A stretch of 64,000 bases of DNA from Eledone cirrhosa (taxonomy: Eukaryota > Mollusca > Cephalopoda > Octopoda > Eledonidae), in NCBI GenBank assembly GCA_964016885.1, contig OZ024747.1:560001-624000 (forward strand), written 5' to 3'. Positions 44,901-48,613 of the stretch are shown here, in pieces. A program made the translations under genes and the position numbers. Positions within the stretch are counted from its first letter, which is position 1; each line of letters opens with the position of its first letter. Below the pieces are notes generated by a model. The model did not search any database and was not told where the DNA came from. It was given only the letters and a program-made list of their open reading frames with translations.

Positions 44901-46646
44901 GTCCTTCACCTTCTCAGGAAGAGACAAGCCCAACTCACTACATTGCTGGAGAGCTTCACTCAACTCCCTGTTGGAACTAGTCCATGCTGGAGAGGAGAGG
45001 ATGCTGCTCACCAGGGTGGAGCAAGCGTGGGTGGAGGAAAGGAAGCAGGAGAGAGAGAGGGACGAACACTTACGAAGACCAAGACCCCCAAATTGTTTGG
45101 GCAACGCAGTCTGATCGCGGGACTCTGGGGAGAGTCTAACATTGACCAGACACTCGAGTCTCTCGAAGATTAGGTCGTCGAAGCGTTCGAGGCAGGACGG
45201 AAATCTGTGAGAGGGGCTGACCCCGAGCAGATACAGAAGCTTAGGAATGGACAGGTAGTTCCTGAGTATGAAGAAACCTTGATGTGGTTCGATAACTTCA
45301 ATATTCTTCAGCAGCTGCTCAAAGCCAACCATATTATATTGTAAAACAGAAGATAACTATATATGAAAGAACAAATATTTTATTCATAGTTGCACAAACA
45401 ACATTACAAATCGTTTGCAATTCCTTCAGAATGAAAATATAAACAGAGCATATAAATAAATTTACAGAAGAATAACATAACAAATATGTTTTAAATATAT
45501 ACATAAATAACATTACAAATGCCTCGGTAACACTACAAAGGATGATATAATGAAAGCTATATTCCTTCAATGCTACAATATTAAAGAAAATGTAAAGGAA
45601 GGGGTGAACAACGGAGTCAACACCAGAGCAAAAGACAGCAACGTCGCGAGTACTGGGCAACCTCTCTAATGATTTTTGAGGCAAGCCAGCACACTCGCAG
45701 CGTTGCCTCGGGTGATGGCGAGGCTGATGCACTGAAACAGCCAAGCACCCTCGCGAGATTCGCCAATGAGGAAAGGAACCTCGCAGTCAGCGGCCCGATT
45801 CCCCCAAACGTCTCGAAAGCCACAGGCTGAAAAATGTAGCTGGCCGACAGATCAGAGTATTTGAGGGTCTTACTCTGCTCGGCTGCAGAAGCTGTGGCTC
45901 TATATATTATATTGTAATGTACCGAGTATAAAGTAGATGCAGTGGAAATTGTAGAAGAAAAGAGACATCAACTAATATAAATAAAATGTTGACAGGGAAT
46001 AGTAGAAATAAAATATGACGTACTTGAGATACAGAATTCTAGATGACATTGCGAAGACAAGGTGCTTGCAATGCAGGGGTGTTAAATACGTGACTATAAC
46101 ATCCGGATAAACCGGTGACGTTAGCAATTTGTTCCCTCTATATGGAAGTTGCCGGTGTAAATGTATCAAAGTTTATTGACGAAAGATTTACAAATATATT
46201 GGGTATTGAAGCATAGAGTTACCTCCCTTTATGCTCTGAGTTCAAATCCCGCCGAGGTTAACTTTGCCTTTCATCCTTATGGGGTCGATAAAATAAAGTA
46301 CCAGTAATGCACTGGGATAATTGCTGGCCTGGTGCCAAAAGTACAAACAATTATAGAAAAAGTATTGGTAGGTGGTCGGACGCCACGCTTTGACGTATAG
46401 AGTTACGGCTCTTGCCATTCTGAGTTCAAATCCCGCCAAGGTTAACTTTGCCTTTCACCCTTACGGAGTCGATAAAATAAAGTACCAGTAATGCACCGAG
46501 TAATTGCTGGCCTTGTGCCTAACGTAGAAACAATTATTATAGAAAAACATCCATCACCCTCAATTTCTATTTTCGTAAGAAATAATTGTTTTTCCTCTTT
46601 TTATTTCGTGTATTATCAACTAATCTGACCTCCGAACGCGCGCCAT
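6569..46646 (-). CDS. PTCD3: PTCD3 / mS39, pentatricopeptide-repeat protein of the mitochondrial small ribosomal subunit
   Basis: Twenty-four minus-strand exons (listed separately) join without a phase error to 1926 nt, about 641 residues; human PTCD3 has 689. mS39 binds the mitoribosomal small subunit near the mRNA entry and is needed for mitochondrial translation. The N-terminus (SLSKLATC...) is basic and free of acidic residues, as in matrix-targeting signals. Diagnostic blocks in the right order are [73 protein letters not shown]...[16 protein letters not shown] (PPR-type), [33 protein letters not shown] and [18 protein letters not shown]. It ends at TAA 6569-6571. Introns total about 38 kb and hold most repeats of this window. 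The first coding exon (46630-46646) is tentative. Family assignment is from memory but rests on many collinear blocks. Confidence 0.9.
6804..7064 (+). pseudogene. RTE/BovB-type LINE 3' fragment
   Basis: Encodes a degraded WYGHVM...[17 protein letters not shown] segment, the typical C-terminal piece of RTE-type ORF2, then CCATGCAACTTGGAAAAG and an (ATG)n tail. In PTCD3 intron 23. Confidence 0.75.
7383..7446 (-). CDS. PTCD3: PTCD3 exon 23
   Basis: [20 protein letters not shown] plus M; vertebrate [20 protein letters not shown]. Acceptor tgtcag, donor gtaagt. Confidence 0.88.
7530..7595. repeat. (TA)n/(CA)n microsatellite
   Basis: TA runs broken by CATGCACACATATGAATACA; they repeat in the same arrangement at 7765-7865. 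Confidence 0.85.
7592..7765 (+). repeat. RTE-type 3' tail copy
   Basis: GTCCACACTGTAAATGTGG, GGGCATCCGGCCGCAGAAAA, CCCATGCTAGCATAGAAG and GACGTTAAACGATGATGAT: the whole tail found at the end of the 27-31 kb element. Confidence 0.75.
7868..9230 (+). pseudogene. Non-LTR retrotransposon reverse transcriptase, CR1/L2/Jockey group, 5'-truncated
   Basis: The frame from 7868 encodes RT blocks in order: [43 protein letters not shown] and the catalytic [10 protein letters not shown] (YADD at 8290-8301), then [16 protein letters not shown]. After a frame shift near 8470 it continues as [33 protein letters not shown] and YMWKILEG (8621-9022), the C-terminal region of these elements. No endonuclease part is present and the frames are broken, so it is a dead copy. 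PTCD3 intron 22 surrounds it. Confidence 0.85.
9296..9960 (-). pseudogene. RTE/BovB-type LINE 3' fragment
   Basis: Minus-strand frame: [71 protein letters not shown] and [14 protein letters not shown], ending in an (ATG)n tail at 9296. This C-terminal block follows the RT domain in complete RTE elements. The frame is open for about 190 codons, so the copy is fairly young. Confidence 0.85.
9990..10112. repeat. (CA)n/(TA)n microsatellite
   Basis: Four CA blocks alternating with TA blocks. Confidence 0.9.
10314..10367 (-). CDS. PTCD3: PTCD3 exon 22
   Basis: [18 protein letters not shown] matches WKMLGLFRKHNKIPR. Acceptor ttctag, donor gtaagt. Confidence 0.9.
10930..11135 (-). pseudogene. LINE C-terminal remnant
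   Basis: Minus strand reads [35 protein letters not shown] and NGFYTR, recalling the region after the RT domain in RTE-like elements (IW.S.L...KI..F.A...LLYG). Degenerate. Confidence 0.55.
11200..11335 (+). repeat. RTE-type tail repeat
   Basis: 'caacccatactagcatgaaa' and 'gacataaaacggcgatgatg' end block; upstream part diverged. Confidence 0.55.
11392..11460 (-). CDS. PTCD3: PTCD3 exon 21
   Basis: [20 protein letters not shown], then AA and a split Trp codon shared with exon 22; parallels LNCIAILFLRAGRTQEAW. Confidence 0.88.
11520..11750. repeat. Degenerate dispersed repeat with ~25-bp 'CTTGGCTTATATTCAAG' units
   Basis: 'taagccgatctgagtataag' and 'tatgtctgagaaatgagcaaa' recur near 25750-25825. 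The final units 'ttatattcaagtatataat' and 'cttggcttatattcaagt' resume at 14147-14190, on the other side of the next repeat. Confidence 0.5.
11752..14140. mobile_element. Unclassified element (CAGTACCCGGTAATACCCGG family) with nested LINE
   Basis: Begins 'ctgcagtacccggtaataccc', ends 'cacagacagacagaaattgcc' plus 'atttatatagtaga'. Flanked on both sides by the same 'CTTGGCTTATATTCAA' units, so it seems inserted in that array. A CR1-like LINE (12768-13925) lies inside. I cannot assign a superfamily; no coding capacity of its own is seen. Confidence 0.45.
12768..13925 (-). pseudogene. CR1/L2-like LINE, RT and 3' end
   Basis: Minus frame 13817-13227: [53 protein letters not shown] (catalytic YADD), then a deletion between [13 protein letters not shown] and [20 protein letters not shown]. 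The 3' end carries a (TTA)n-type tail near 12768. A second copy of its 3' end lies at 57783-58080. Truncated 5'. Confidence 0.85.
14150..14725. other. AT-rich intron sequence, nothing recognised
   Basis: PTCD3 intron 20 without repeat signature or open frame beyond the short TTCAAG units at its start. Confidence 0.5.
14733..14818 (-). CDS. PTCD3: PTCD3 exon 20
   Basis: [20 protein letters not shown] and a short acidic end; vertebrate ELQVAFADCAADIKSAYE. Acceptor ttttcag, donor gtaagt. Confidence 0.88.
15218..15297 (-). CDS. PTCD3: PTCD3 exon 19
   Basis: [20 protein letters not shown], collinear with RSDLREEILMLMARDK. Acceptor cttttag. Confidence 0.9.
15465..15520. repeat. (GGT)n, (GT)n and poly-G run
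   Basis: Successive GGT, TG and an 11-12-base G run. Confidence 0.85.
15722..15822 (+). repeat. RTE-type tail repeat, second subfamily
   Basis: 'gaattctgcctcaaaaggcc' and 'caacccatgctagcatgg' before ATGATGATGG. Matching copies at 25503-25588 and 39405-39480. Confidence 0.6.
16052..16142 (-). CDS. PTCD3: PTCD3 exon 18
   Basis: [20 protein letters not shown], then YLPRIWT (vertebrate [22 protein letters not shown]). Acceptor tgtag, donor gtaagt. Confidence 0.92.
16275..16384 (+). repeat. RTE-type tail repeat
   Basis: 'acctgtcagacagtcctata', 'caatcttgcctcaagtggga' and 'gacgttaaacgatgatgatg', as at 31110-31220. Confidence 0.7.
16690..16935 (-). repeat. tRNA-like SINE remnants (two families)
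   Basis: 'gttgacctcagcaagattgg' with 'aactcat' at 16690 is the B-box side of the first family on the minus strand. 'caaggacataacgcattgcc' with 'ggaattgaactcgcaagctc' and 'ctaaccactaagctatgc' (16850-16935) is the second family. Confidence 0.6.
17012..17090 (-). CDS. PTCD3: PTCD3 exon 17
   Basis: [20 protein letters not shown], then DRFTPN; vertebrate [24 protein letters not shown]. Donor gtacgt. Confidence 0.93.
17125..17215 (+). repeat. SINE fragment, second family
   Basis: 'ttgagcaagacactttattt' and 'gctccagtttactcagctgt' are the body of the second tRNA-like family, here on the plus strand. Confidence 0.5.
17250..17357 (+). repeat. RTE-type tail repeat
   Basis: 'gtaaatgaggttggtgttag' to 'cttgcatgcagggaaaagtg' and an ATGATGATG end. 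Confidence 0.65.
17358..17540. repeat. (TA)n/(TG)n microsatellite between oppositely oriented tails
   Basis: TA and TG runs between a plus tail (17250-17357) and a minus tail (17541-17790); an ATGATGAT island lies in its middle. Confidence 0.9.
17541..17790 (-). repeat. RTE-type tail repeat
   Basis: 'catcatcatcatttaacgtc', 'cacgctagcatgggttagac' and 'ggatgcccttcctaacacca': the reverse complement of the BovB-type end. Confidence 0.75.
18121..18897. repeat. Purine-rich minisatellite (GGGAGAGTGAGAGGGAGGAGAGTA)n
   Basis: About 780 bp, almost only A and G with sparse T, built from roughly 24-bp imperfect units. In the PTCD3 pre-mRNA (minus strand) this is a long polypyrimidine tract starting about 45 nt after the exon 16 donor. 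Confidence 0.95.
18943..19052 (-). CDS. PTCD3: PTCD3 exon 16
   Basis: [20 protein letters not shown] followed by [13 protein letters not shown]; matches LRDLELAYQVHGLL and the FYYSKFF junction of vertebrates. Donor gtgagt leads into the purine tract. Confidence 0.93.
19200..20190 (+). pseudogene. RTE/BovB-type LINE 3' portion with tail
   Basis: Broken frames encode '[17 protein letters not shown]', '[20 protein letters not shown]' and '[20 protein letters not shown]', then CTACACTGTAAA, GTAGGTGTCA and CCCATGCTAGCATAGAAAAA, ending GTTAAACGATGG. Very close in layout to the last kilobase of the 27246-31230 element. Confidence 0.8.
20612..20640 (-). CDS. PTCD3: PTCD3 exon 15, 29-nt microexon
   Basis: Encodes [10 protein letters not shown] (vertebrate KFFQSAMSI). 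Acceptor tttccag, donor gtaagt. Skipping would shift the frame. The 990-bp hairpin and a (TA)n run end less than 300 nt upstream. Confidence 0.88.
20792..20856. repeat. (TA)n run, about 33 units
   Basis: Uninterrupted TA next to the left arm flank of the large inverted repeat. Confidence 0.95.
20937..21926. repeat. Large inverted repeat: 481-bp arms, 28-nt spacer
   Basis: Left arm 20937-21417 and right arm 21446-21926 are reverse complements with only a handful of substitutions that I can find (e.g. near 21129, 21165, 21279, 21346) and no net length difference. The arms hold a recognisable block 'GATCAGCTCTACAGTTAAGG'. The spacer (21418-21445) repeats the sequence at 20854-20877, just outside the left arm. 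Transcribed as part of PTCD3 intron 14, it could fold into a hairpin of nearly 500 bp. Confidence 0.95.
21927..21980. repeat. (TA)n/(CA)n microsatellite
   Basis: Directly after the right arm of the inverted repeat. Confidence 0.85.
21981..22300 (-). pseudogene. RTE/BovB-type RT fragment
   Basis: Minus strand: [55 protein letters not shown]. Same as residues encoded at 29480-29700. Stops and truncated on both sides. Confidence 0.82.
22301..22485 (+). repeat. RTE-type 3' fragment, head to head with the previous one
   Basis: Ends 'caaccaatgcaagcatggaa' and 'ctgacatgatgatgatggtg'. Confidence 0.55.
22548..22625 (-). CDS. PTCD3: PTCD3 exon 14
   Basis: [20 protein letters not shown] matches SFIIYDIMNELMGK. 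The acceptor reads tttttttgag, an uncommon GAG; the next AG (atcacag) would break the frame. Confidence 0.87.
22985..23100 (+). repeat. RTE-type tail remnant
   Basis: 'tggctggatgcccttcctat' followed by 'gacagtatggacagagtgct'. Confidence 0.45.
23769..23822 (-). CDS. PTCD3: PTCD3 exon 13
   Basis: [14 protein letters not shown] continues the PPR (vertebrate IEPSLATYHHII). Donor gtaagt. Confidence 0.9.
23940..23975. repeat. (TA)n run
   Basis: Short TA microsatellite in PTCD3 intron 12. Confidence 0.85.
24131..24200. repeat. Short hairpin, TTTAGGATAGGTACACC inverted repeat
   Basis: Left arm about 24131-24164, 4-nt loop, right arm 24169-24200, few mismatches. The same inverted ends bound a 230-bp element at 41876-42105, so this is probably its minimal or deleted form. 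Confidence 0.75.
24270..24420 (-). CDS. PTCD3: PTCD3 exon 12 (core PPR motifs)
   Basis: Fifty codons. [20 protein letters not shown] and then [13 protein letters not shown] show the 'P-x-TFN' and 'VFxEMKxxGI' signatures of PPR helices. The clearest PTCD3 exon. Confidence 0.95.
24559..24720. repeat. Two-copy tandem repeat (~85 bp)
   Basis: 'gacagagaccagcggccagt' ... 'gagagacaatccac' recurs as 'gacagggaccagcagccagt' ... 'gagagacaatccac'. No known family recognised. Confidence 0.75.
24832..24985 (+). repeat. tRNA-like SINE, third family
   Basis: 'ctcactgcatggcacc' B-box-like region, then 'tcttctactatagcttcaag' and 'gctttgtgagtgaatttgat'. Another copy at 42845-42990; a head fragment at 20717-20775. 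Confidence 0.65.
25225..25435 (-). repeat. tRNA-derived SINE
   Basis: Reverse of the first family: 'atcgaccccagtacttgact', 'ggatgaaaggcaaagttgac', 'caggatttgaactcagag', and the head 'gactgccaatttgccccc'. Its tail has the variant 'gaaatgagaaagagatatag'. Confidence 0.85.
25503..25590 (+). repeat. RTE-type tail repeat, second subfamily
   Basis: 'gaattctgcctcaaaacgtc' to ATGATGATG; lies just upstream of PTCD3 exon 11 coordinates, inside intron 11. Confidence 0.55.
25604..25686 (-). CDS. PTCD3: PTCD3 exon 11
   Basis: [20 protein letters not shown] ending in SKWNLIL; PPR motif start (vertebrate VYTFNALIEATV...KWSKIL). Confidence 0.92.
26028..26200 (-). repeat. tRNA-derived SINE
   Basis: 'ggtactttattttattgacc', 'aaggatgaaaggtaaagcta', 'ggatttggactcaggacata' and head 'ctctagcaattactgccct'. 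Confidence 0.82.
26470..26755. repeat. (GAT)n-rich trinucleotide tract
   Basis: About 285 bp of GAT/ATG triplets with GGT and TAT variants; begins 20 nt after the PTCD3 exon 10 donor in transcript sense. Confidence 0.95.
26775..26829 (-). CDS. PTCD3: PTCD3 exon 10
   Basis: [18 protein letters not shown], matching HRAYEQALNLYTEL. Acceptor attgcag, donor gtaaga. A (GAT)n tract starts about 20 nt into the following intron. Confidence 0.9.
27096..27245. repeat. Satellite, left fragment (~41-bp unit)
   Basis: About three units of 'agagccagagataacaactg' + 'tccctagttagatactatat', with ATAACAACTG where the main array has ATAATAACTG. Separated from the main array by the retroelement. Confidence 0.92.
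28024..28725 (+). pseudogene. BovB-type ORF2, endonuclease domain
   Basis: 234 codons covering the exonuclease-endonuclease-phosphatase fold: [17 protein letters not shown] start, [45 protein letters not shown], the terminal [10 protein letters not shown]. Host annotations often name such copies 'craniofacial development protein 2-like'; this is retroelement sequence. Cut by a stop at 28725; the frame resumes at 28777. Confidence 0.85.
29226..30038 (+). pseudogene. BovB-type ORF2, reverse transcriptase domain
   Basis: 270 codons with the RT palm: [87 protein letters not shown] and [13 protein letters not shown]. All catalytic Asp positions present; the frame differs from that of the endonuclease part. 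Confidence 0.87.
31231..36975. repeat. Main satellite array, ~41-bp unit, roughly 140 copies
   Basis: Unit: 'agagccagagataataactg' + 'tccctagttagatactatat' plus a variable (TA)n/(GA)n joint, so units range from about 34 to 46 bp. Each unit has a GATAA motif. Variants with 'agagagagacagaga' recur near 32228, 33280, 34395, 35583 and 36290. Lies in PTCD3 intron 9. Confidence 0.97.
37176..37263 (-). CDS. PTCD3: PTCD3 exon 9
   Basis: [20 protein letters not shown] followed by CALIQGAAK; matches [24 protein letters not shown]. First PPR-like helix pair. The next intron (10.3 kb) holds the satellite and the BovB element. Confidence 0.92.
37430..37700. repeat. Degenerate retroelement tail remnants
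   Basis: 'actctgtaaagtggtagtgc', 'cacaataaaatgtacacac' and 'aaagcactgccccaacatgg' resemble internal parts of tail and SINE families; too eroded to place. Confidence 0.35.
38011..38170 (-). CDS. PTCD3: PTCD3 exon 8
   Basis: Residues about 166-219. [20 protein letters not shown] parallels TVSLETTNSLLDLLCYYG. Ends ...KNTWK across the gtatgt donor. Confidence 0.9.
38290..38525 (+). pseudogene. LINE C-terminal remnant
   Basis: Plus-strand reading suggests [20 protein letters not shown] and [11 protein letters not shown], the last residues of RTE-like ORF2 (RGRP...DT.L...D...WR..V). Confidence 0.5.
38539..38665 (-). CDS. PTCD3: PTCD3 exon 7
   Basis: 42 codons plus one base; [20 protein letters not shown] aligns with ERIELRKVKASVDMF of the vertebrate protein. 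Confidence 0.92.
38883..38942 (-). repeat. SINE fragment, second family
   Basis: 'gtgtcttgctcatggacaca' and 'cctaacctctaagctatgta'. Confidence 0.5.
39110..39265 (+). repeat. tRNA-derived SINE
   Basis: 'agggcagtggattggcaata', GAGTTCAAATCCTGCC, TTGCCTTTCATCCTTACAGG, GGTCGATAAAATA joined directly to 'ggctttgtgcctaaatcaga' (middle deleted). Confidence 0.85.
39405..39485 (+). repeat. RTE-type tail repeat, second subfamily
   Basis: 'gacatctggctgtaaaagac', 'caacccataccagtctag'; weak end. Confidence 0.45.
39698..39802 (-). CDS. PTCD3: PTCD3 exon 6
   Basis: 35 codons: [20 protein letters not shown], then [15 protein letters not shown]. Collinear with LAKKSGENVAKFI...PKYF...PHIP in vertebrates. Donor gttagt. 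Confidence 0.92.
39885..40890 (-). pseudogene. RTE/BovB-type LINE, RT end plus C-terminal region
   Basis: Minus strand from 40888: [20 protein letters not shown] (RT catalytic YADD), then a zinc-finger-like region, [52 protein letters not shown] and [14 protein letters not shown], ending in (ATG)n at 39885. Several shifts. PTCD3 intron 5. Confidence 0.86.
40975..41316. repeat. 56-bp tandem repeat, six copies
   Basis: 'tactgaccagtctgtgatga' recurs at exact 56-bp steps (41001, 41057, 41113, 41169, 41225, 41281), with a few substitutions per unit. Ends about 35 nt from the PTCD3 exon 5 donor. Confidence 0.95.
41352..41420 (-). CDS. PTCD3: PTCD3 exon 5
   Basis: 23 codons including [13 protein letters not shown], nearly the vertebrate FQDDPYLMP block. 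Donor gtaagt is followed within about 40 nt by a 56-bp tandem array. Confidence 0.9.
41748..41793 (-). CDS. PTCD3: PTCD3 exon 4
   Basis: Encodes [15 protein letters not shown] (vertebrate: VLQALASTVNR). Acceptor catcag, donor gtgagt. Confidence 0.88.
41876..42105. mobile_element. Short element with inverted ends (TTTAGAATAGGTACAC)
   Basis: Ends 41879-41905 and 42073-42100 are inverted copies (TTTAGAATAGGTACACyrTrT); the inside holds a (GGT)n stretch. Looks like a MITE; the flanking duplication is unclear. Same ends form the hairpin at 24131-24200. Confidence 0.65.
42164..42203 (-). CDS. PTCD3: PTCD3 exon 3 (GC donor)
   Basis: Encodes [12 protein letters not shown], matching the IVIPKK block of vertebrate PTCD3. 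The donor reads AG|gcaagt, a GC-AG intron; the following exon restores the frame. Confidence 0.85.
42300..42592 (-). pseudogene. LINE C-terminal remnant
   Basis: Minus strand [20 protein letters not shown] recalls the 'KYxxLxxxxxFxPxAVET' block near the end of some non-LTR ORF2 proteins. Surrounding residues do not align convincingly. Confidence 0.45.
42700..42842 (+). pseudogene. LINE C-terminal remnant
   Basis: Frames suggest [20 protein letters not shown] and [11 protein letters not shown], the end of RTE-like ORF2, followed at once by a third-family SINE. Confidence 0.45.
42845..42990 (+). repeat. tRNA-like SINE, third family
   Basis: 'ggctatatggttaagaagct' A-box side, 'tgagctcaattccactgcat' B-box side, 'ttcttctatagctttgtacc' body. 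Confidence 0.75.
43215..43378 (-). repeat. tRNA-derived SINE
   Basis: 'gattaaatcaaccccagtat', 'tggtactttattttatcaac', 'gagatttgaactcagaattt' and 'gatctaccaattctaccacc'. Confidence 0.83.
43402..43493 (-). CDS. PTCD3: PTCD3 exon 2
   Basis: Acceptor tttgtag, donor gtaagt; residues about 6-37. Begins [20 protein letters not shown]: basic, no acidic residues, presequence-like. No in-frame Met precedes it before a stop in the intron, so a 5' coding exon is required unless the inner Met (QMVTQ) is used. Confidence 0.8.
43500..44040. other. PTCD3 intron 1, partly unique sequence
   Basis: No repeat family recognised. A plus-strand TTGAG|gtaaga and a minus-strand TTACT|gtaagt look like donors, but neither gives a phase that would extend PTCD3. 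Confidence 0.4.
44044..45340 (-). pseudogene. Non-LTR retrotransposon, C-terminal half of ORF2 (copy A)
   Basis: Three minus-strand pieces in order. 45332-44889: [20 protein letters not shown] and [15 protein letters not shown], the region after the RT. 44698-44459: [40 protein letters not shown] and NGKRP. 44334-44044: [20 protein letters not shown] and [20 protein letters not shown]. The order matches LINEs whose C-terminus has a Cys/His block and a 'KRPDG' nuclease-like motif (here KRPYP, so damaged). Much higher GC than its surroundings, which suggests a recent insertion. Confidence 0.72.
45345..45905 (-). pseudogene. Same LINE family, 3' end (copy B)
   Basis: Repeats the [18 protein letters not shown] to [13 protein letters not shown] end of copy A, with a stretch around the TRGNAAS block deleted, then continues through a 3' UTR to about 45350. 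It lies immediately 5' of copy A on the same strand. Confidence 0.75.
46209..46357 (+). repeat. tRNA-derived SINE, first of a tandem pair
   Basis: GAGTTCAAATCCCGCCGAGG, TTTCATCCTTATGGGGTCGA, 'gataattgctggcctggtgc'. Middle segment absent, like the copy at 1252. Confidence 0.88.
46370..46538 (+). repeat. tRNA-derived SINE, second of a tandem pair
   Basis: 'ggtaggtggtcggacgccac' head, GAGTTCAAATCCCGCCAAGG, 'gagtaattgctggccttgtg', same middle deletion as its neighbour. Confidence 0.9.
46630..46646 (-). CDS. PTCD3: PTCD3 candidate exon 1 (start codon)
   Basis: ATGGCGCGCGTTCGGAG followed by gtcaga. It supplies the two bases that exon 2 needs and gives MARVRRSLSKLA..., a good targeting peptide. 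CpG-rich, unlike its surroundings. Doubt: the donor lies in a motif (GGTCAGATT..TTGATA) that recurs nearby at about 46768, 46921 and 47040. Confidence 0.42.
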
Positions 46647-46659
46647 TTATTTTTCGTTC

Positions 46660-47290
46660 AAGTATCGTTGCAGACGACTTGTTCTTCAATCCTCATTTAA
46701 TTTCTACATTTTTCTGTCAAAATTATATTTCTGTTAGGGTTAGGTTTAGGGGCTAGCGTGTTTGTAGGTCAGTTTCATCGATAACACGCGAAAAAAACTA
46801 TGAAAAAAAATTCTCACCAAACGCTAGAGGCGTGTAGATCTGCGAAATTCTGAGGCCTTTTATCCCTTCCTTTTCCCCCATCCTTTCTCTACAAAGTTAG
46901 TCGTTTCCAATTGGTTTGGGGGTCAGATTCGTTGATAGCACACAATTTTTTTTATGGTAAAGAAAACTCCAAGAGCAAGAGAGTCCGGGGTGTCCCCCTC
47001 CGTTTTCCAGGGTGGAGGATTAATTGAGGCATGTCCGGAGATCAGATTAGTTAATAGCACAACCACCCAAAAAACCATAAACAATAGTCATTTTCCTATG
47101 AAAACGTGAGGGGTGTTTTTCTATAAATTTACCATATTTTATAGTAAGTCATAAGACAAGGCCACAATTTACTAGAGAGAAGTCTATTGTACAAATTATC
47201 TGCAATAGACAACTGCCACTGCCTTTGGCCATCCTGAGCACTGTACACAATAATCTCATTATTATTATTTATCCCTGAGAAGGGAAGAAG
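46660..47290. other. Region 5' of PTCD3 with recurring GGTCAGATT..TTGATAGCACA motif
   Basis: Copies at about 46766-46790, 46920-46945 and 47038-47063, each followed by an A-rich 'aaaaccat' segment; an inverted copy at 46605-46630 overlaps the candidate exon 1 donor. No gene seen. Confidence 0.55.
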
Positions 47291-47294
47291 AAAG

Positions 47295-47402
47295 TTGTGG
47301 GTCGATAAAATAAAGTACCAGTAACGTACTGGTGTAGATTTAATCGACTTGCCCCTCCCCCAAAATTGTTGGCAATTATGCCTAAATCAGAAACCATTAT
47401 TA
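47295..47402 (+). repeat. SINE 3' part
   Basis: 'gggtcgataaaataaagtac', 'gatttaatcgacttgcccct' and 'tgcctaaatcagaaaccatt'; the tRNA-like head is missing. Confidence 0.8.
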
Positions 47403-47487
47403 TTTTTAATTTATATAGAAAGCCACAAGTTTTTTAGCAAGAGTATTTCTGAATTATTCCACCAGTTATTGACAGTGGCATATTAAC

Positions 47488-47590
47488 TCAATAGCAAGAG
47501 TAAGAATATACGAGAGGTCTCACTTGTTTAAGGAGCCAGTGCAATATACTAGAGGTCTCACATGTTTAAGGAGCCAGTGCAAAATGTAGG
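47488..47590. repeat. Two-copy tandem repeat (~47 bp)
   Basis: 'gagaggtctcacttgtttaa' + 'ggagccagtgcaat' repeated as 'ctagaggtctcacatgttta' + 'aggagccagtgcaa'. Confidence 0.75.
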
Positions 47591-47788
47591 GTTGTCCACT
47601 AACTTGAATGAAAATACTGAAGAAAAAAATAGTATAAATTACAATAAGTATTTTAAATCAAAATTTCTGATATTTCTATATTGTCTTCCTCATTGAGGAG
47701 GTGAAATACGGTAAAAAGATATATTTTTCCCTAGATGACTTTAATGACAAGATCCTTTCTATTGTACATTGTCAATATTGTACAAAGG

Positions 47789-47992
47789 AGGGGGTTAGAT
47801 TGGCAGAATTGGTAGAGTTTTGGATAAAATACCATTACAATATTCATTCTGAGTTCAAATCCTGCCGAGGTCAACTTTTCTTTTCATCCTTCTGGGGTCG
47901 GTATAATATGTTATCAGTCAAGTACTGGGGTTGATTTAATCAACTCTGCCCTTCTTCCAAACCTGATGACATTGTGTCTTAATTAGAAATCA
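47789..47992 (+). repeat. tRNA-derived SINE
   Basis: 'ttagattggcagaattggta', GAGTTCAAATCCTGCCGAGG, 'ctggggttgatttaatcaac', 'gtgtcttaattagaaatc'. Confidence 0.84.
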
Positions 47993-48221
47993 ATATGGTC
48001 CAAATATTTCTGTTAACTCATCTTATTCCAGTTATCTCTCTTGTTTTTAGATTTTTAAAGACCTCTATAAAGTATTTTCGTTTACTAATTGTTTGGACAA
48101 TCTCAATGAATCAGAATTTGTCAACACACTGTATTACATATGTGGGACTCTGTTGTATTTGTATTTACTATGCAGAGTGCTCCCTTGGGCCCTTGGCATA
48201 TATTCCTTCAACTATATTGTT

Positions 48222-48440
48222 GATAGGTACTGAATTAGCAAAGTTGTTAGAACATCAGATAGAATGTTTTGTGGAATTTGTTCTGGCACTGACTTCAAAA
48301 CCCACTGAGGTCAACTTTAAAATTCATCCTTTCGGGGTTGATAAAAAAGAACCAATCGAATACCGATGTTGATTCTTCCTCTATATCTCTTTCTCACTTT
48401 CTCACTCTCCTTCTCACTCATTCTCTGGAAGAAATTACTC
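48222..48440 (+). repeat. SINE, variant tail
   Basis: 'cccactgaggtcaactttaa', 'tcctttcggggttgataaaa', 'ctctatatctctttctcact': the pyrimidine-tailed variant also seen at 20395-20480 and, reversed, at 25225. Confidence 0.65.
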
Positions 48441-48613
48441 TTGTTCAGACATAGGGAGATGATAGACTCTGCCAGGTTTTAAAACTACCCAAGATACGTT
48501 GTATGTCAGTACAGAGCCTCTACACTCCATACATTGTTGATACTAGGAGATTAGTAGTTCTAATGCAGTCACTTACAGGACAGTTTGTCTATGGCCAAGA
48601 CAGTGAAACAGCC

